The notes under the pieces: generated by a model
The model's database searches: none
The model's input: the letters and a program-made list of their open reading frames with translations, nothing else
Told to the model about the DNA's origin: nothing
Assembly: GCF_029892095.1 (NCBI RefSeq)
Contig: NZ_JARZAE010000004.1
Coordinates: 6,324,001-6,388,000, forward strand
Direction of reading: 5' to 3'
DNA: 64,000 bases
Source of the DNA: Kitasatospora sp. MAP12-44
GTDB lineage: Bacteria > Actinomycetota > Actinomycetes > Streptomycetales > Streptomycetaceae
In this document: positions 44,714 through 53,794 of the stretch, in pieces
Layout: the number at the start of each line of letters is the position of its first letter
Position numbering within the stretch: position 1 is the first letter of the stretch
Made by a program: the position numbers and the translations under genes

Positions 44714-44785
44714 CTACCGTCCGGTGGGATACCCCTGGCTCTGCTGGGAGCTCGAGGAACACTGATAGGACTGGCTGCTGCTCAC
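44714..44785 (-). CDS. Possible 23-residue Ser/Gln-rich micropeptide
   Basis: GTG 44785 has GAGAGG eight bases upstream and ends at TAG 44714-44716, immediately before a terminator hairpin. The peptide begins VSSSQSYQCSSSSQQSQG, with one Cys. Small length means this could be chance, but SD, start, stop and terminator are all present. Its SD lies in an inverted repeat GAGGAACAC/GTGTTCCTC (44754-44762 and 44789-44797). Confidence 0.35.
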   Translation of the reverse strand: MSSSQSYQCSSSSQQSQGYPTGR

Positions 44786-45027
44786 GGTGTGTTCCTCTCT
44801 GCGGCGGTGCGGGCTGGTGTGGCAACTCTGCGGCATGGCAGCCCGCTGGGCAACCGAATATCCCGCAGGGCTTCCGCGGCGCCCGGCTCGCAGGCTCGAC
44901 CGAACTCATCGGCAGGCGGACACCCGTCTCGGATGACCTCAACACTGGCAGCCCAGCACGTGGGCGTCGACGCTACAGACAGCCTCGCCTTGGCTGCTCA
45001 GGGCTCGTTGCTCATCGAGCTCCTGTG
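44786..45027. other. Intergenic region
   Basis: No coding sequence recognised apart from the SD and one inverted-repeat arm of the micropeptide. Confidence 0.4.
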
Positions 45028-45414
45028 TCAGCCTGCCACAAGGGTGTCCAGGAGGTCGCGGATCTGCTCGGCGCTTGCGCCGGCTGGGACGGGGACTACG
45101 TCGTCGGGGTTGGACTCGGCCATCGCGACCGCTGGCGCGGCCGCGGGGAGGAGGCTGAGGAACCAGGTGATGGTGTCGGCCCAGAACGCGGGGTCACCGT
45201 CGCTGAGCACCAGGTTGCTGTGCTCGAAGTAGCTGCCGTGGCGGCGCATGCCGTCCAGGTCGGCCTCGAAGTTCAGGTAGTCCCGCCGCTGGACGGGGTC
45301 GTGCCGGGTGAAGCAGAGGACGAGCGGGATGTGGTCGCGCACCCGTGCCTCGAACTCGGCCAGGCCCAACGGCCATGCGGCTCCAGGGGGTGCGGCGATG
45401 AAGATCCCGTCCAT
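45028..45414 (-). CDS. Hypothetical protein, possible toxin immunity partner
   Basis: 128 residues. GIFIAAPPGAAWPLGLAEFE then FTRHDPVQRRDYLNFEAD and FWADTITWFLSLLP; no recognisable domain. AAGGAG precedes ATG 45414. It lies just downstream of the toxin-like gene on the same strand, the usual place for an immunity gene; that role is inference. Confidence 0.6.
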   Translation of the reverse strand: MDGIFIAAPPGAAWPLGLAEFEARVRDHIPLVLCFTRHDPVQRRDYLNFEADLDGMRRHGSYFEHSNLVLSDGDPAFWADTITWFLSLLPAAAPAVAMAESNPDDVVPVPAGASAEQIRDLLDTLVAG

Positions 45415-45449
45415 GGCGGTCTGCTCCTTAGTTCAGGGCGCGCATATCG

Positions 45450-47070
45450 TCAGGGAACGTAGCGCACGTTGCTCTTGGTGACGTGGTTGGCGGCCAGCAG
45501 GTACTGCCAGTAGCCCATGGTCGCCTGGTCGGGGGTGTCGATCTCCAGGTACTGGGCGTGGTTGTCGGGGTTTTCGATGGCCGCCTGGTAGCGGCTCAGC
45601 TCACTGTTGTCCTTGCCCAGCAGCAGGTTGGTGTTGAAGGCGTTCTCCTGGATGCCGTTGAGGCTGCGCGGGCTGCAGCCCTGCTTGCGGACGTTCTTGG
45701 CGTCGATGATCGCGCCGTCGGCTGGCCGGAAGCCGTCCGCCCACACGGTTTCCCGTCCGCGCCGCTCATCGAGCGCTCCGGGCTGCCGGCGACGCGCACC
45801 TGGTAGGCCCGGTCGTCGGGGGTGCCGTAGTTCGCCGGCCGCCAGGGCAGGGCGTTCTCCCACGCCGCGGCTGCGGCCTGCTGGGCCGGGGTGTACAGCG
45901 GGTAGGGCGGCGGGTCGGGTGGCGCAACCGGCGCCGACACCAGCGGTGCCGCTCCCGGGCCCGTCGGCGCGGCGGCGGCCAGGGCGGTCGCGGGCGATGC
46001 GTCCGCCGACACCGCGGGCACCACGACGGCCGCGGTCGTCAGGGCGGAGGTGACGATCAGGCGGGCCGCGAGCTGGGAGACCACGGACTCCGCCTCGGCG
46101 ACCGCCGCAGCGGCCGCGGCGTCGGCTTCCGCGGTCGCCAGGGCGTCCGCGGCGGCTGCGGCTTCGCCCGCCAGTGCCGCGTCGCCGGCGGCACCTGCGG
46201 CGTCGGAGCCGCCGAAGGTGAAGAACGTCAGCAGGGCGCCGCCGACGGTGATGACGCCGGCGGCGGTGCCCAGTCCGATCAGGGTGTCGCGGCAGGTGTC
46301 GATGGCGTCCGCGTAGTCCTGGCACGTCTGGTGCATCACCCGGCACGCAGCCGACAGGTTCTCCATCAGCGGTAGTGAGGCGGCCACCGTTGTGCCGCCC
46401 TGCGGGTGGGAGGTGTAGATCGTGGCCGCGTACGTCTGGAACGCGTCGAACGCCGCGCCGGAGCACTCCTGGTTCACGTAGGCGGCGTGCCGGCCGGCGT
46501 TGCTCTGGGCGTCGTCGATCAGTGATGCGCACTTCGCCCACACGCCGCCGGCCGCGCGCAGCTTGTCCGGGTCGCCCTGGGGCCAGAACTTCCCGATGAC
46601 CGGGATCTCGTGGACCTGCTTGGAGCCGGTGACCATCGGCAGGCTCGTGTGCGCGCCACTGGGCTCGCAGTCCTCCTGCCCGCCTACCTGCAGCCCCGAG
46701 GCGGTGTCGACCTTGCCGTGAGCGCGGCCGCGATCCGGTCCTCGACCTGCAGGTAGTTCGTCGCCATCGTCAGCAGCCGGCTCGAGATCGCGGCCATGCC
46801 CTGCCCGGCGGTGCCGATCGCCTGCACGATGGTCTGCGCGGCGGGCTCATACTTCGCCGCGAAGGAGTGCGCGGTGCTGTCGTCCCCCGCCATACCCGCC
46901 GAGGCGCCCAGGTCCCCGGTCACCCCCGAGGCGATGTTGAACACGAAGTCCTTCGTGTCCAGGAACCCCACCGAGGAGGTGAACACCGTTCCCGGATCAA
47001 CCTGGTAGCCACCCGCAACCCCAACGTCAGCCGGACGCAAACCCACCACCCCTCCGAAGTCTGCATCCAC
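45450..47070 (-). pseudogene. Type VII-type polymorphic toxin, two frameshifts
   Basis: Reading across frames gives one long protein. The N-terminal WXG100-like helical part (MDADFGGVVGLRP to RIAAAL) joins AHGKVDTASGLQVGGQEDC and a second helical part (GKFWPQGDPDKLRAAGGVWAKCASLIDDA). An Ala-rich segment follows, then a C-terminal nuclease-like domain (VWADGFRPADGAIIDAKNVRK, EIDTPDQATMGYWQYLLA) of restriction-endonuclease-fold toxin type. The frame shifts at about 46,720-46,730 and about 45,750 (TTTCCC run). This is either decay or sequence error. The exact start is uncertain (47,070 is an upper limit). Confidence 0.65.
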
Positions 47071-47280
47071 AGCAGCGAGCCCCGCCGACAGGCCGGCGCT
47101 CGCTCGAACCCACCACCTGAACCGAGCCGAACACGCGCGCCATCGAGCGCTGCCACGCCCGGGTCGCCCCGGTACCGGGGCGGACTACATAGCCAGCTGG
47201 CGGGAGCGGGCGGTGTTCGGCAACGGGTCCGCTGCCGCGAGGCGCTCTCGCAGCACCGGACCGGGCTGGGTTGGAGCTGG
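47071..47280. other. Intergenic region upstream of the toxin gene
   Basis: No convincing gene; open frames here are GC-bias shadows. Confidence 0.3.
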
Positions 47281-47537
47281 TCACAGCGGCTGGGTGGGGT
47301 CGTCCAGCCAGGGGTGCCAGCCGCCGGGGGTGACGGTGAGTCCGAAGCGCTCGAGGCCGGGTTTCCCGCAGGGTGCCGCCGGGTGCGGGTCTGCTCGAAG
47401 TCCTCCCACAAGCCGCGGCTGTACAGGCGGACCTGGCGCACGCTCTCAGCGTCGCGGAACGTCGCGGCGGCCCAGTCCGGGTGATAGATCCGCAACCGGG
47501 CACCGAGGGCAGGCGCGGCGGCGCAGCCTGGAAGCAC
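47281..47537 (-). pseudogene. C-terminal fragment of an unknown protein
   Basis: ARLRIYHPDWAAATFRDAES and RLYSRGLWEDFEQTR in one frame, then GKPGLERFGLTVTPGGWHP to WLDDPTQPL with stop in another, so one frameshift at about 47,390. Not identified. Confidence 0.45.
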
Positions 47538-47918
47538 GTCGTCGTCGGGAGCCGCCGCGATGAGACAACGAGGCCGGCAGGAACCCCGCAGCGGAGGAGA
47601 ACCAGGTGCCGCACCGATCGTTGACGTCGCCTTGCAGAAGAAATAGGAAATCCGAATGAACCGAAATGGGTCTCTGATACGTTACGGGGGAATAATCGAG
47701 CCGTCCCCCCTGAAGGCAACTCACCGGCGGCCCACGGGTTCATTGGCGAATTGGCACGATTTCTGACTGCACGTCTTTGATTGGACTGCATCGAACCAGC
47801 CAAAGGGAACCAGAATTCGGCCGATGCGAAGTCCGGGGCCTAGCACGGATGTTCCGTGGTGCCGTGCAATAGCCGAGGCACGCCGAAACGGATTCTATTT
47901 GAGCGAAACGGGGGCCCT
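47538..47918. promoter_or_regulatory. Leader/promoter region of the lanthipeptide genes
   Basis: Carries -35 TTGACG (47621-47626), 17-bp spacer, -10 TAGGAA (47644-47649), in an unusually AT-rich stretch. About 260 nt of leader precedes the lanKC start. Confidence 0.45.
47621..47649 (+). promoter_or_regulatory. Putative promoter for lanKC
   Basis: TTGACG-N17-TAGGAA, a good match to a housekeeping promoter. Confidence 0.5.
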
Positions 47919-50540
47919 GTGGACGTACTGCCCTATCTCACGGCTGATCGGGACTTCTACCGCCCAGCCGGTGAAACGACGCAGGTCACCACCACGTTCG
48001 AGGTGCAGGGACTTCCAGGCGGGTGGGAGACCACCGAGGCCGACTTCTGGAAGATCTACACGCCCGTCGGCACCACGCGGGCCACCCACGGGTGGAAGGT
48101 GCACGTCTCGGCTGCCGCGGAGCGCGCTCAGCACGTGCTGGACACGGCCGCGGCGATCTGCGTCGAGCTGGGGGTGTCGTTCAAGCACCTGCGCAACGAC
48201 GTGTGCTTCACCCTGCTGCACCACAAGCACGGAAACCGGGCGCAGGGCGGGAAGTTCATCGCCGCGTACCCGCCGGACGCCGAAGCGGCCCGTCTGCTGA
48301 TGGAGGCGCTCGCGAAGGCCCTCGACGGCGTGCAGGGGCCGCACATCCTCGGGGACCGGCGCTTCCGGGAGTCCTCCGTCGTCGCCTACCGGTACGGGGC
48401 CTTCGAGCCGATCGCCGAGCTTCGGGCGGACGGCACCCGCGAACTCATGGTCCCCGATGGCACCGGCCACCTGGTGCCCGACGTACGAGGTGTGTCGTTC
48501 AAGCTGCCGCCCGGGATCGAGGACCCCTTCGTGCAGCCTGCGGAACTGGCTGAGCAGGCGAAGCCCGTGGCGGTGGCTCCGCCGCCGGCCGCCCCGGAGG
48601 CCGGGCGGATCACCTTCGAGGGACTGCGGTTCGAGCAGGTCGTGCGGCACTCCAACGGCGGCGGCACCTACCTCGCCGTGGAACGCGCCTCGGGCCGGCA
48701 GGTGTTCGTCAAGGAGGCACGCGCACTCACCGGGCTGGACTGGGACGGCGGCACCGCGGCGGAGCGGCTCGCCCACGAGTACCGCACGCTGCGCGACCTC
48801 CACGGCATCCGGCCGGGGCTCGCCCCCGAGCCGCTGGACTACTTCCAGTGCTGGGAGCACACGTTCCTGGTCACCGAGGTCCTGCCGGGACGGACCCTGA
48901 TGGACTGGGTGATCAACCTCAGGCCCGGCTTCTACGTCACCGACGACCCGGCACCGCAGCGCACCTACCACGAGCGGTGCCTGCGCATCCTGGCCCAGCT
49001 CGGCGAGCAGCTCGGCCAACTGCACGCTGCGGGCTACGCGTTCGTGGACGTCAGCCCGGGCAACGTGCTGGTCGACGAGGACGACAACGTCCGACTGATC
49101 GACTTCGAGGCCGCCACCCGGATCGGCGAGCCGCTGCCGCTGTTCGGCACCCCCGGCTACCACCCCGCCGAGCCCCGCGCCCGGCTGCGCGAGATCGCCG
49201 CCGCGGACCCGCTGCACTTCGACCGGTACGGGCTGGCCGGTCTCGCGAAGCTGATGCTGTTCGGCAACGTGCACCACGTGCTCCAGCGCGAACCTGCGGT
49301 CCTCGACCACCTGGTGGCGAACGAGGCCGCCATCGCTCCGCTCCCGGAGCAGCTGCTGGCAGCCGCCGCCGAGTTCGTCGAGTCCCGGGCGACGGGCGCA
49401 TTGCCGTCTGCGGCCGAGGTGGCCGCCGCGCCGGAGCAGCAGCTGCGCCGACTGTGCGAACGCATCGCGGACGGCCTGCTCGCCATGGCCCGGCCCGACG
49501 CCGACCCGGTGTTCCCCACAGTGCCGCGCGGCTACCTCACCAACCGGCGCTGCGTCGCGTACGGCACCGCCGGGGTGCTGCACGCGCTGCGCCTGGCGGG
49601 CCGCACCGCCGACCCGGCCCTGGTCCGGCGGTTGGCCGACGACTCACTGCGCCTGCGCGACCGCACACCGCCCGGCCTGCACGTCGGCAATGCCGGGATC
49701 GCCTGGGTACTCGCCGACCACGGCCTCCTCGACGAGGCGAACGCCCTGCTGGCCACGGCCGAACAGGACCCGTTGCTACGCCAACGGGCCACCCTCGGCG
49801 AGGGCGTGGCGGGCGTGGCCATGGCCCACCTCGCGCTGTACGGCCACGACCGCGACGAACGCCACCTCGATCGGGCCGCGCAGCTGCGGGCGACCGTCCC
49901 CGACGATCCGGAGCTGACCCCACTGCTCGGGCCCGACGACGCCACCGGACTGCTGCACGGCAGGCCAGGGTTGGCGCTGCTCGACTACTACCTCCACCAC
50001 CTGGCCGGCGACCCGGCGGCGATCCGCCGCGGCCTCGCCCTGCTGCGCGCGGAGGCCACCAGGGCGGTCGACTATCCGGGCGGCGGCATCGCGTTCCGGA
50101 TCTCCACCACTGACGCGCGACTGTTCCCCTACCTGCACCGGGGTTCGGCGGGGCTGGCCTTGGTCGCCACCCGCTACCTGGCCCACAGCGATGAGCTGGC
50201 CACCCTGGTCGAGCAGTGCCTGATCCCGAGCTCGGTCCCGACCACGGCCTACAGCGGGCTCTACGAGGGCCGCGCCGGCCTGGTGCTCGCCCTGGCGGAC
50301 CATGCGAGCCGGACCGGCTCGCAGGCCGTCCGCCAGGCCGCGGTGGCCGCCGCACGCAGGCTGTTCTGCCATGCGGTCACCGATCCCGACGGCGTGCGGT
50401 TCTGCGGCGAGCACATGTTCCGGCTCAGCGCCGACCTGTGGAGCGGCTCGGCCGGCGTACTGCTCGCACTGACCCGGCTGCTCGACGGGCCCGCGGATGT
50501 CTTCTTCACCCTAGACGAGCTGGTCAGTCCCACTCGGTGA
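47919..50540 (+). CDS. lanKC: Class III lanthionine synthetase (LanKC)
   Basis: 873 residues from GTG 47919. Lyase domain about 1-220, kinase about 225-480 with VKEARAL (K265), DVSPGNVLV (D377) and IDFEAATR (D395), and a LanC-like cyclase about 510-873 with YEGRAGLVLALADHA and LSADLWSGSAGVLLAL. The Zn-binding Cys/Cys/His of LanC and LanL are absent, pointing to class III rather than class IV. It phosphorylates Ser/Thr of the precursor, eliminates to dehydro residues and cyclises to lanthionine or labionin. The precursor gene lies 111 bp downstream. Confidence 0.9.
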   Translation: MDVLPYLTADRDFYRPAGETTQVTTTFEVQGLPGGWETTEADFWKIYTPVGTTRATHGWKVHVSAAAERAQHVLDTAAAICVELGVSFKHLRNDVCFTLLHHKHGNRAQGGKFIAAYPPDAEAARLLMEALAKALDGVQGPHILGDRRFRESSVVAYRYGAFEPIAELRADGTRELMVPDGTGHLVPDVRGVSFKLPPGIEDPFVQPAELAEQAKPVAVAPPPAAPEAGRITFEGLRFEQVVRHSNGGGTYLAVERASGRQVFVKEARALTGLDWDGGTAAERLAHEYRTLRDLHGIRPGLAPEPLDYFQCWEHTFLVTEVLPGRTLMDWVINLRPGFYVTDDPAPQRTYHERCLRILAQLGEQLGQLHAAGYAFVDVSPGNVLVDEDDNVRLIDFEAATRIGEPLPLFGTPGYHPAEPRARLREIAAADPLHFDRYGLAGLAKLMLFGNVHHVLQREPAVLDHLVANEAAIAPLPEQLLAAAAEFVESRATGALPSAAEVAAAPEQQLRRLCERIADGLLAMARPDADPVFPTVPRGYLTNRRCVAYGTAGVLHALRLAGRTADPALVRRLADDSLRLRDRTPPGLHVGNAGIAWVLADHGLLDEANALLATAEQDPLLRQRATLGEGVAGVAMAHLALYGHDRDERHLDRAAQLRATVPDDPELTPLLGPDDATGLLHGRPGLALLDYYLHHLAGDPAAIRRGLALLRAEATRAVDYPGGGIAFRISTTDARLFPYLHRGSAGLALVATRYLAHSDELATLVEQCLIPSSVPTTAYSGLYEGRAGLVLALADHASRTGSQAVRQAAVAAARRLFCHAVTDPDGVRFCGEHMFRLSADLWSGSAGVLLALTRLLDGPADVFFTLDELVSPTR

Positions 50541-50651
50541 CCTGCTCCCGGCCGCTTCCCAAGCGGCTGCCCCCCAGATGTCCCCGGATCCACCGGGGTG
50601 CACGCGACCGGTCCCGCGTACCAGCGACCGGAACCGGAAAGGATGTGTCCG

Positions 50652-50759
50652 ATGACTGAAGTCCTCGCCCTCCAGGAGCTCGAAGAGCCCAACAAGGTGA
50701 CGTCCATGTCCTGTGAGGGCTGCGGCAGCACCTCCGCCAGCACCGGCTGCGGCAGCTGA
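50652..50759 (+). CDS. lanA: Class III lanthipeptide precursor peptide
   Basis: 35 residues from ATG 50652; SD GGAAAGGA. Leader EVLALQELEE resembles the conserved leucine/glutamine leader motif of class III precursors. The core contains TSMSCEGC (T17, S20, C24: T-x2-S-x3-C) and TSASTGC (T27, S30, C33), plus C21, so (S/T)xx(S/T)x(2-3)C ring motifs are present. Too short for normal ORF calling. A terminator follows. Confidence 0.75.
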   Translation: MTEVLALQELEEPNKVTSMSCEGCGSTSASTGCGS

Positions 50760-50765
50760 CGAACG

Positions 50766-50816
50766 GCCCCGGAGCCGATCCCGGTCGCCTTGAGCGGTCG
50801 GGGCCGGCTCCGGGGC
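50766..50816 (+). terminator. Terminator after lanA
   Basis: GCCCCGGAGCCG and CGGCTCCGGGGC form a perfect 12-bp stem; the interior is also partly paired. Confidence 0.7.
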
Positions 50817-50826
50817 ACTCGGTGCG

Positions 50827-50861
50827 GCCGACCCCCGTACCCCTGGGAACCGGGGGTCGGC
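50827..50861 (+). terminator. Second terminator-like hairpin
   Basis: GCCGACCCCCG and CGGGGGTCGGC, back to back with the previous hairpin. Confidence 0.6.
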
Positions 50862-51314
50862 GCCCCCACGGAACGGGTGTCAGCCCCGTTTTTCGAGCCC
50901 GCCCACCTCCCGAGCACCACCACATGCGCGCCCTGGGGCTACCGGACCATGCGGCTCGGGGCCTGCCCGCGCGTCCCGGCCGAGCCGCCGGCCCGGACCC
51001 CGCTCGACGCGTTCCGCCGAGAGCGGCTCCTACTGGAGCCTCCACTGCTGGTTCCAGGCGTTGTTGCAGGTCCAGACGCAGATGACTGGTTCCAAGGGGT
51101 AGCCGCGCAGACGACGCGAGGGCGTCCACTCGGTAACGACCGAGATGGACGCCCTCACGGCTGCATGTGGTTGCGCCTGGTCAGCACGCTCCACGGACTG
51201 CCGGTCGTGCGCTTCGTGTCACCTGGCGCGAAGGCCGTCGAGCGCGAGGTCCTGCTCGACCTCATCGCCGCCGAACCGGACCTGGTCCGCAGTCGGCCGT
51301 GCTGCGTGACAACC
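50862..51314. other. Intergenic region with gene fragments
   Basis: No intact gene. The hairpin GAGGGCGTCCA to TGGACGCCCTC spans 51119-51157. On the minus strand, 51030-51161 encodes a peptide ending CVWTCNNAWNQQWRLQ and stop, like the QxW end of a ricin-type lectin repeat. A + strand stretch at 51160-51315 looks codon-biased but has no recognised family. Confidence 0.4.
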
Positions 51315-51686
51315 TCAGTTGCACTGGCCCTGCCACTTGAGTACACCGGTGGCCTTGTCATGGATCTGGGGGCAGAGGTAGTTGCCTGGGCCGTCGTAGA
51401 TCCAGCCGGATCCGGCGCCTGTGGAGGTCCAGATCACGGAATTGTTGTTAATGATGTCGAACAAGCAGTTGGGACCGGTTGCGGTCGGGAAGAACTCCAT
51501 CCAGTCGTGGGTCGCACCGCTGACGGTCCGCAGCTGGATCTCCTCCGTGGCAGCGCAGCCGCCCCAATTTCCCGGGTAGTTCCCCTCGTTGGCGGCGAAT
51601 GCGGGCGTGGACGCGGACAGGGCGATCGCGGCGCCAACGCCAAGGATGGCGATGGCAGATCGCAGGGACGTACGGCGAGTCAGCAT
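51315..51686 (-). CDS. Small secreted four-cysteine protein
   Basis: 123 residues. Signal peptide about 1-33 (SAIAILGVGAAIALSAS, cleavage near TPAFA). The mature part has WGGCAATEE, ATGPNCLFDIINNNSVIW, YLCPQIH and a final GQCN: four Cys, probably two disulfides. No catalytic motif. ATG 51686 has GAGGGA upstream. Function unknown. Confidence 0.65.
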   Translation of the reverse strand: MLTRRTSLRSAIAILGVGAAIALSASTPAFAANEGNYPGNWGGCAATEEIQLRTVSGATHDWMEFFPTATGPNCLFDIINNNSVIWTSTGAGSGWIYDGPGNYLCPQIHDKATGVLKWQGQCN

Positions 51687-52087
51687 GAACGGATCCCTCG
51701 TCTGGACATGACGGGAGAGCCCTACGCCCCCGTCGGCTAGTGACAGAGCCCGTGGCGTCAACTGCTGTGGTGAACAGTGAGCTTGAGTGAGCGTCAGTTA
51801 TAGGCCGACGCGGTGCTGGCTGCTTTGTCGGCCCTCGCCGCTGTTGAGCGGCTCGGTGGGCCGGCTTGGCTGGGCGGTTGTCAGGCCGCGTGGCTGAACA
51901 GCGGGTTCGGCAAGGGCCTGCTGTCGGTGAGGGCGTCGGCGCGTAGCGGACGCGAGCCTCGACGAGGTGGAGCCTTGCTTCGATCATTGCCGGCGTTCAT
52001 CTCCCCGCTGCGCTGTGTGCCGCCGAGGCGGCAGATGACCTTGAGACCTCTCACGCGTCAGACCGTGGACCGTCACCAGTCCGGCGG
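51687..52087. other. Intergenic region (about 400 bp)
   Basis: No confident gene. It may contain decayed IS or regulatory sequence. Nothing diagnostic is seen. Confidence 0.3.
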
Positions 52088-53406
52088 ACGAAGGTGGCAG
52101 CCGGCTCGGACGGGCCGCTGTACCGATGGAGCGTGGAGCCCGCCGGATCCCCCGGCTCCGCCACCTCACTGGGTCCGCTCGACCTGCCGAACCTACCGAG
52201 CCCGGTGGCGCTGCGGACCGCGGCGCTGCGACCCGGCGACCAGACCGCGGCCACCGGCCGCGACGACGGGACGGTCGAGCTCTGGACCAGCGTGGCGCCG
52301 GCGATACCGGGGCAACTGACCAATCGGCAGAGCAACAGCGCGCCAGGGTCCTCGTTCGGGGACGGCGGGCGGGCACTCGTGACACAGGCGAGCGACGGCA
52401 GCGCCGCACTCTGGGACGTGACCGACCGGCTCAACCCGGCCCTCGCCTCGACACTGCCCGCGCCCTGGTCGGAAGGAGGGTTCCTGTCCGACGACCACAC
52501 CCTGCTCACCACCGACAGCACCGGTTCGTCCATCGGGCTGTGGAACGCGGCCGACCCCCGCCACCCCGTGCCGGAGGCCACCCTGGCGAGGCCGGGTCCA
52601 GCGAGCGGCACCTGCAGGTGGACGCTGACGCCGGCCGCGGCCTCGTGGTGCTGAACAACTCCGCCGAGCCGGTGATCCATATCTGGAACATCACCAACCG
52701 CGCCCGTCCGGTCGAGCTGGCGACCGTCACGGCCCCCGGCCCGGTGGCGGGGATCGGCTTCCAGCAGAACGGCCGCTGCCTGGTCACCATCGACGACGCC
52801 GGCTCGGTGCGGCTCTGGAGCCTCGCCGACCCGTACCACCCCGGCGAGTCCCACGTCCTGAACCCGAGCGGCGGCGCCACCTTCGTGGAGGACGCACCGG
52901 GTCGCCGGATGATCGCCCTGCGGGCGGACACGGACGTCCAGATGTTCGATGTGGCCGACGTCCGCAACCCGGCCCAAACCGCCACGATCCGCTCGGTCGC
53001 GGAGAGCGTCACGACACTCGGCAGCCGCCCGATTGTCGTGACGGCCTCCGGGCACGCGAACGCCGTCGGCTTCCGGAGCCTCGACAAACCCTCCAGCCCG
53101 ATCGGATGGCTGGACCTCCCGATCGCGCCCGCCGACCTCTACGCCAGCCGGGACGGCCGACTGCTGGCCGTCACCGCGCAGGGGCTTGACGACCAACTGC
53201 TGCTCTGGGATGTGACCGAGCCCGCCGCCGTCACGTCCCAGGACGCCGTCACCCTGCAAGGCGGCAGCGCCCCGGAGTTCGCCCCCGGCCAACGAACCGT
53301 CGCCACCACCGCGAGCGACCCCGACTACGGCCCCGCCGTGCGGCTCTGGGACCCGGACCCGGACCGCGTCTACCAGCAGGTGCGCGCGAGCACAGAGTCT
53401 CAGTAG
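52088..53406 (+). pseudogene. WD40 repeat protein, truncated and frameshifted
   Basis: C-terminal beta-propeller: DGPLYRWSVEP, DGTVELWTSVAP, DGSAALWDVTDR, IGLWNAADPRHP, HIWNITNRARP, SVRLWSLADPYHP, LLLWDVTEPA, AVRLWDPDPD. The 5' end is missing and the frame shifts near 52,595. The ending (RVYQQVRASTESQ) resembles WD40 proteins associated with AAA/STAND or AfsR-like regulators. Confidence 0.65.
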
Positions 53407-53514
53407 CCGCTCAGCCGGGTGCGGATCCTGCGCAACGCCTGGGGCCCGGCGGTGCTTCGCGGAAGCTGTGCGAGCACAGGACCGCCACAGTCATCGAGTG
53501 CCAGCCGTAGATGT

Positions 53515-53751
53515 TCAGCGAGGCCTGCCGGCGACAAACGGCGGCGCCGTTGGTTCGGTCCTGTCCCAAGCCACGCAGGCGATCATGGACAGGGGGAAGC
53601 TGTGGACCCGCTCTCCGGCTGCCCCAACTCGCACATGCAACCACCGGTCCTCCATGGCGACTTCGAGGTTCTCCATCTCGCCTTGGTAGACGGTGCTTTC
53701 GATCTCGACCCGCTGGTGGAAGAAGACCGTCGCAGGCATGTATGCGCTCAT
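53515..53751 (-). CDS. Small hypothetical protein
   Basis: 78 residues from ATG 53751: ATVFFHQRVEIESTVYQGEM, then NLEVAMEDRWLHVRVGAA and VHSFPLSMIACVAWDRTEP. No known domain. No clear SD, and it adjoins a broken integrase, so it could be a fragment. Confidence 0.4.
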   Translation of the reverse strand: MSAYMPATVFFHQRVEIESTVYQGEMENLEVAMEDRWLHVRVGAAGERVHSFPLSMIACVAWDRTEPTAPPFVAGRPR

Positions 53752-53794
53752 GGAACCAGGGTGCGCGCCACCCCGCCGGCCCGCATCTGGACTA

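Noticed and set aside
47656..47766. 36-residue frame in the lanKC leader
   Set aside because: Weak SD and no recognisable motif; likely chance.
50790..51740. 316-codon plus-strand frame between lanA and the secreted protein
   Set aside because: It crosses terminators and antisense gene; composition looks like shadow and fragments.
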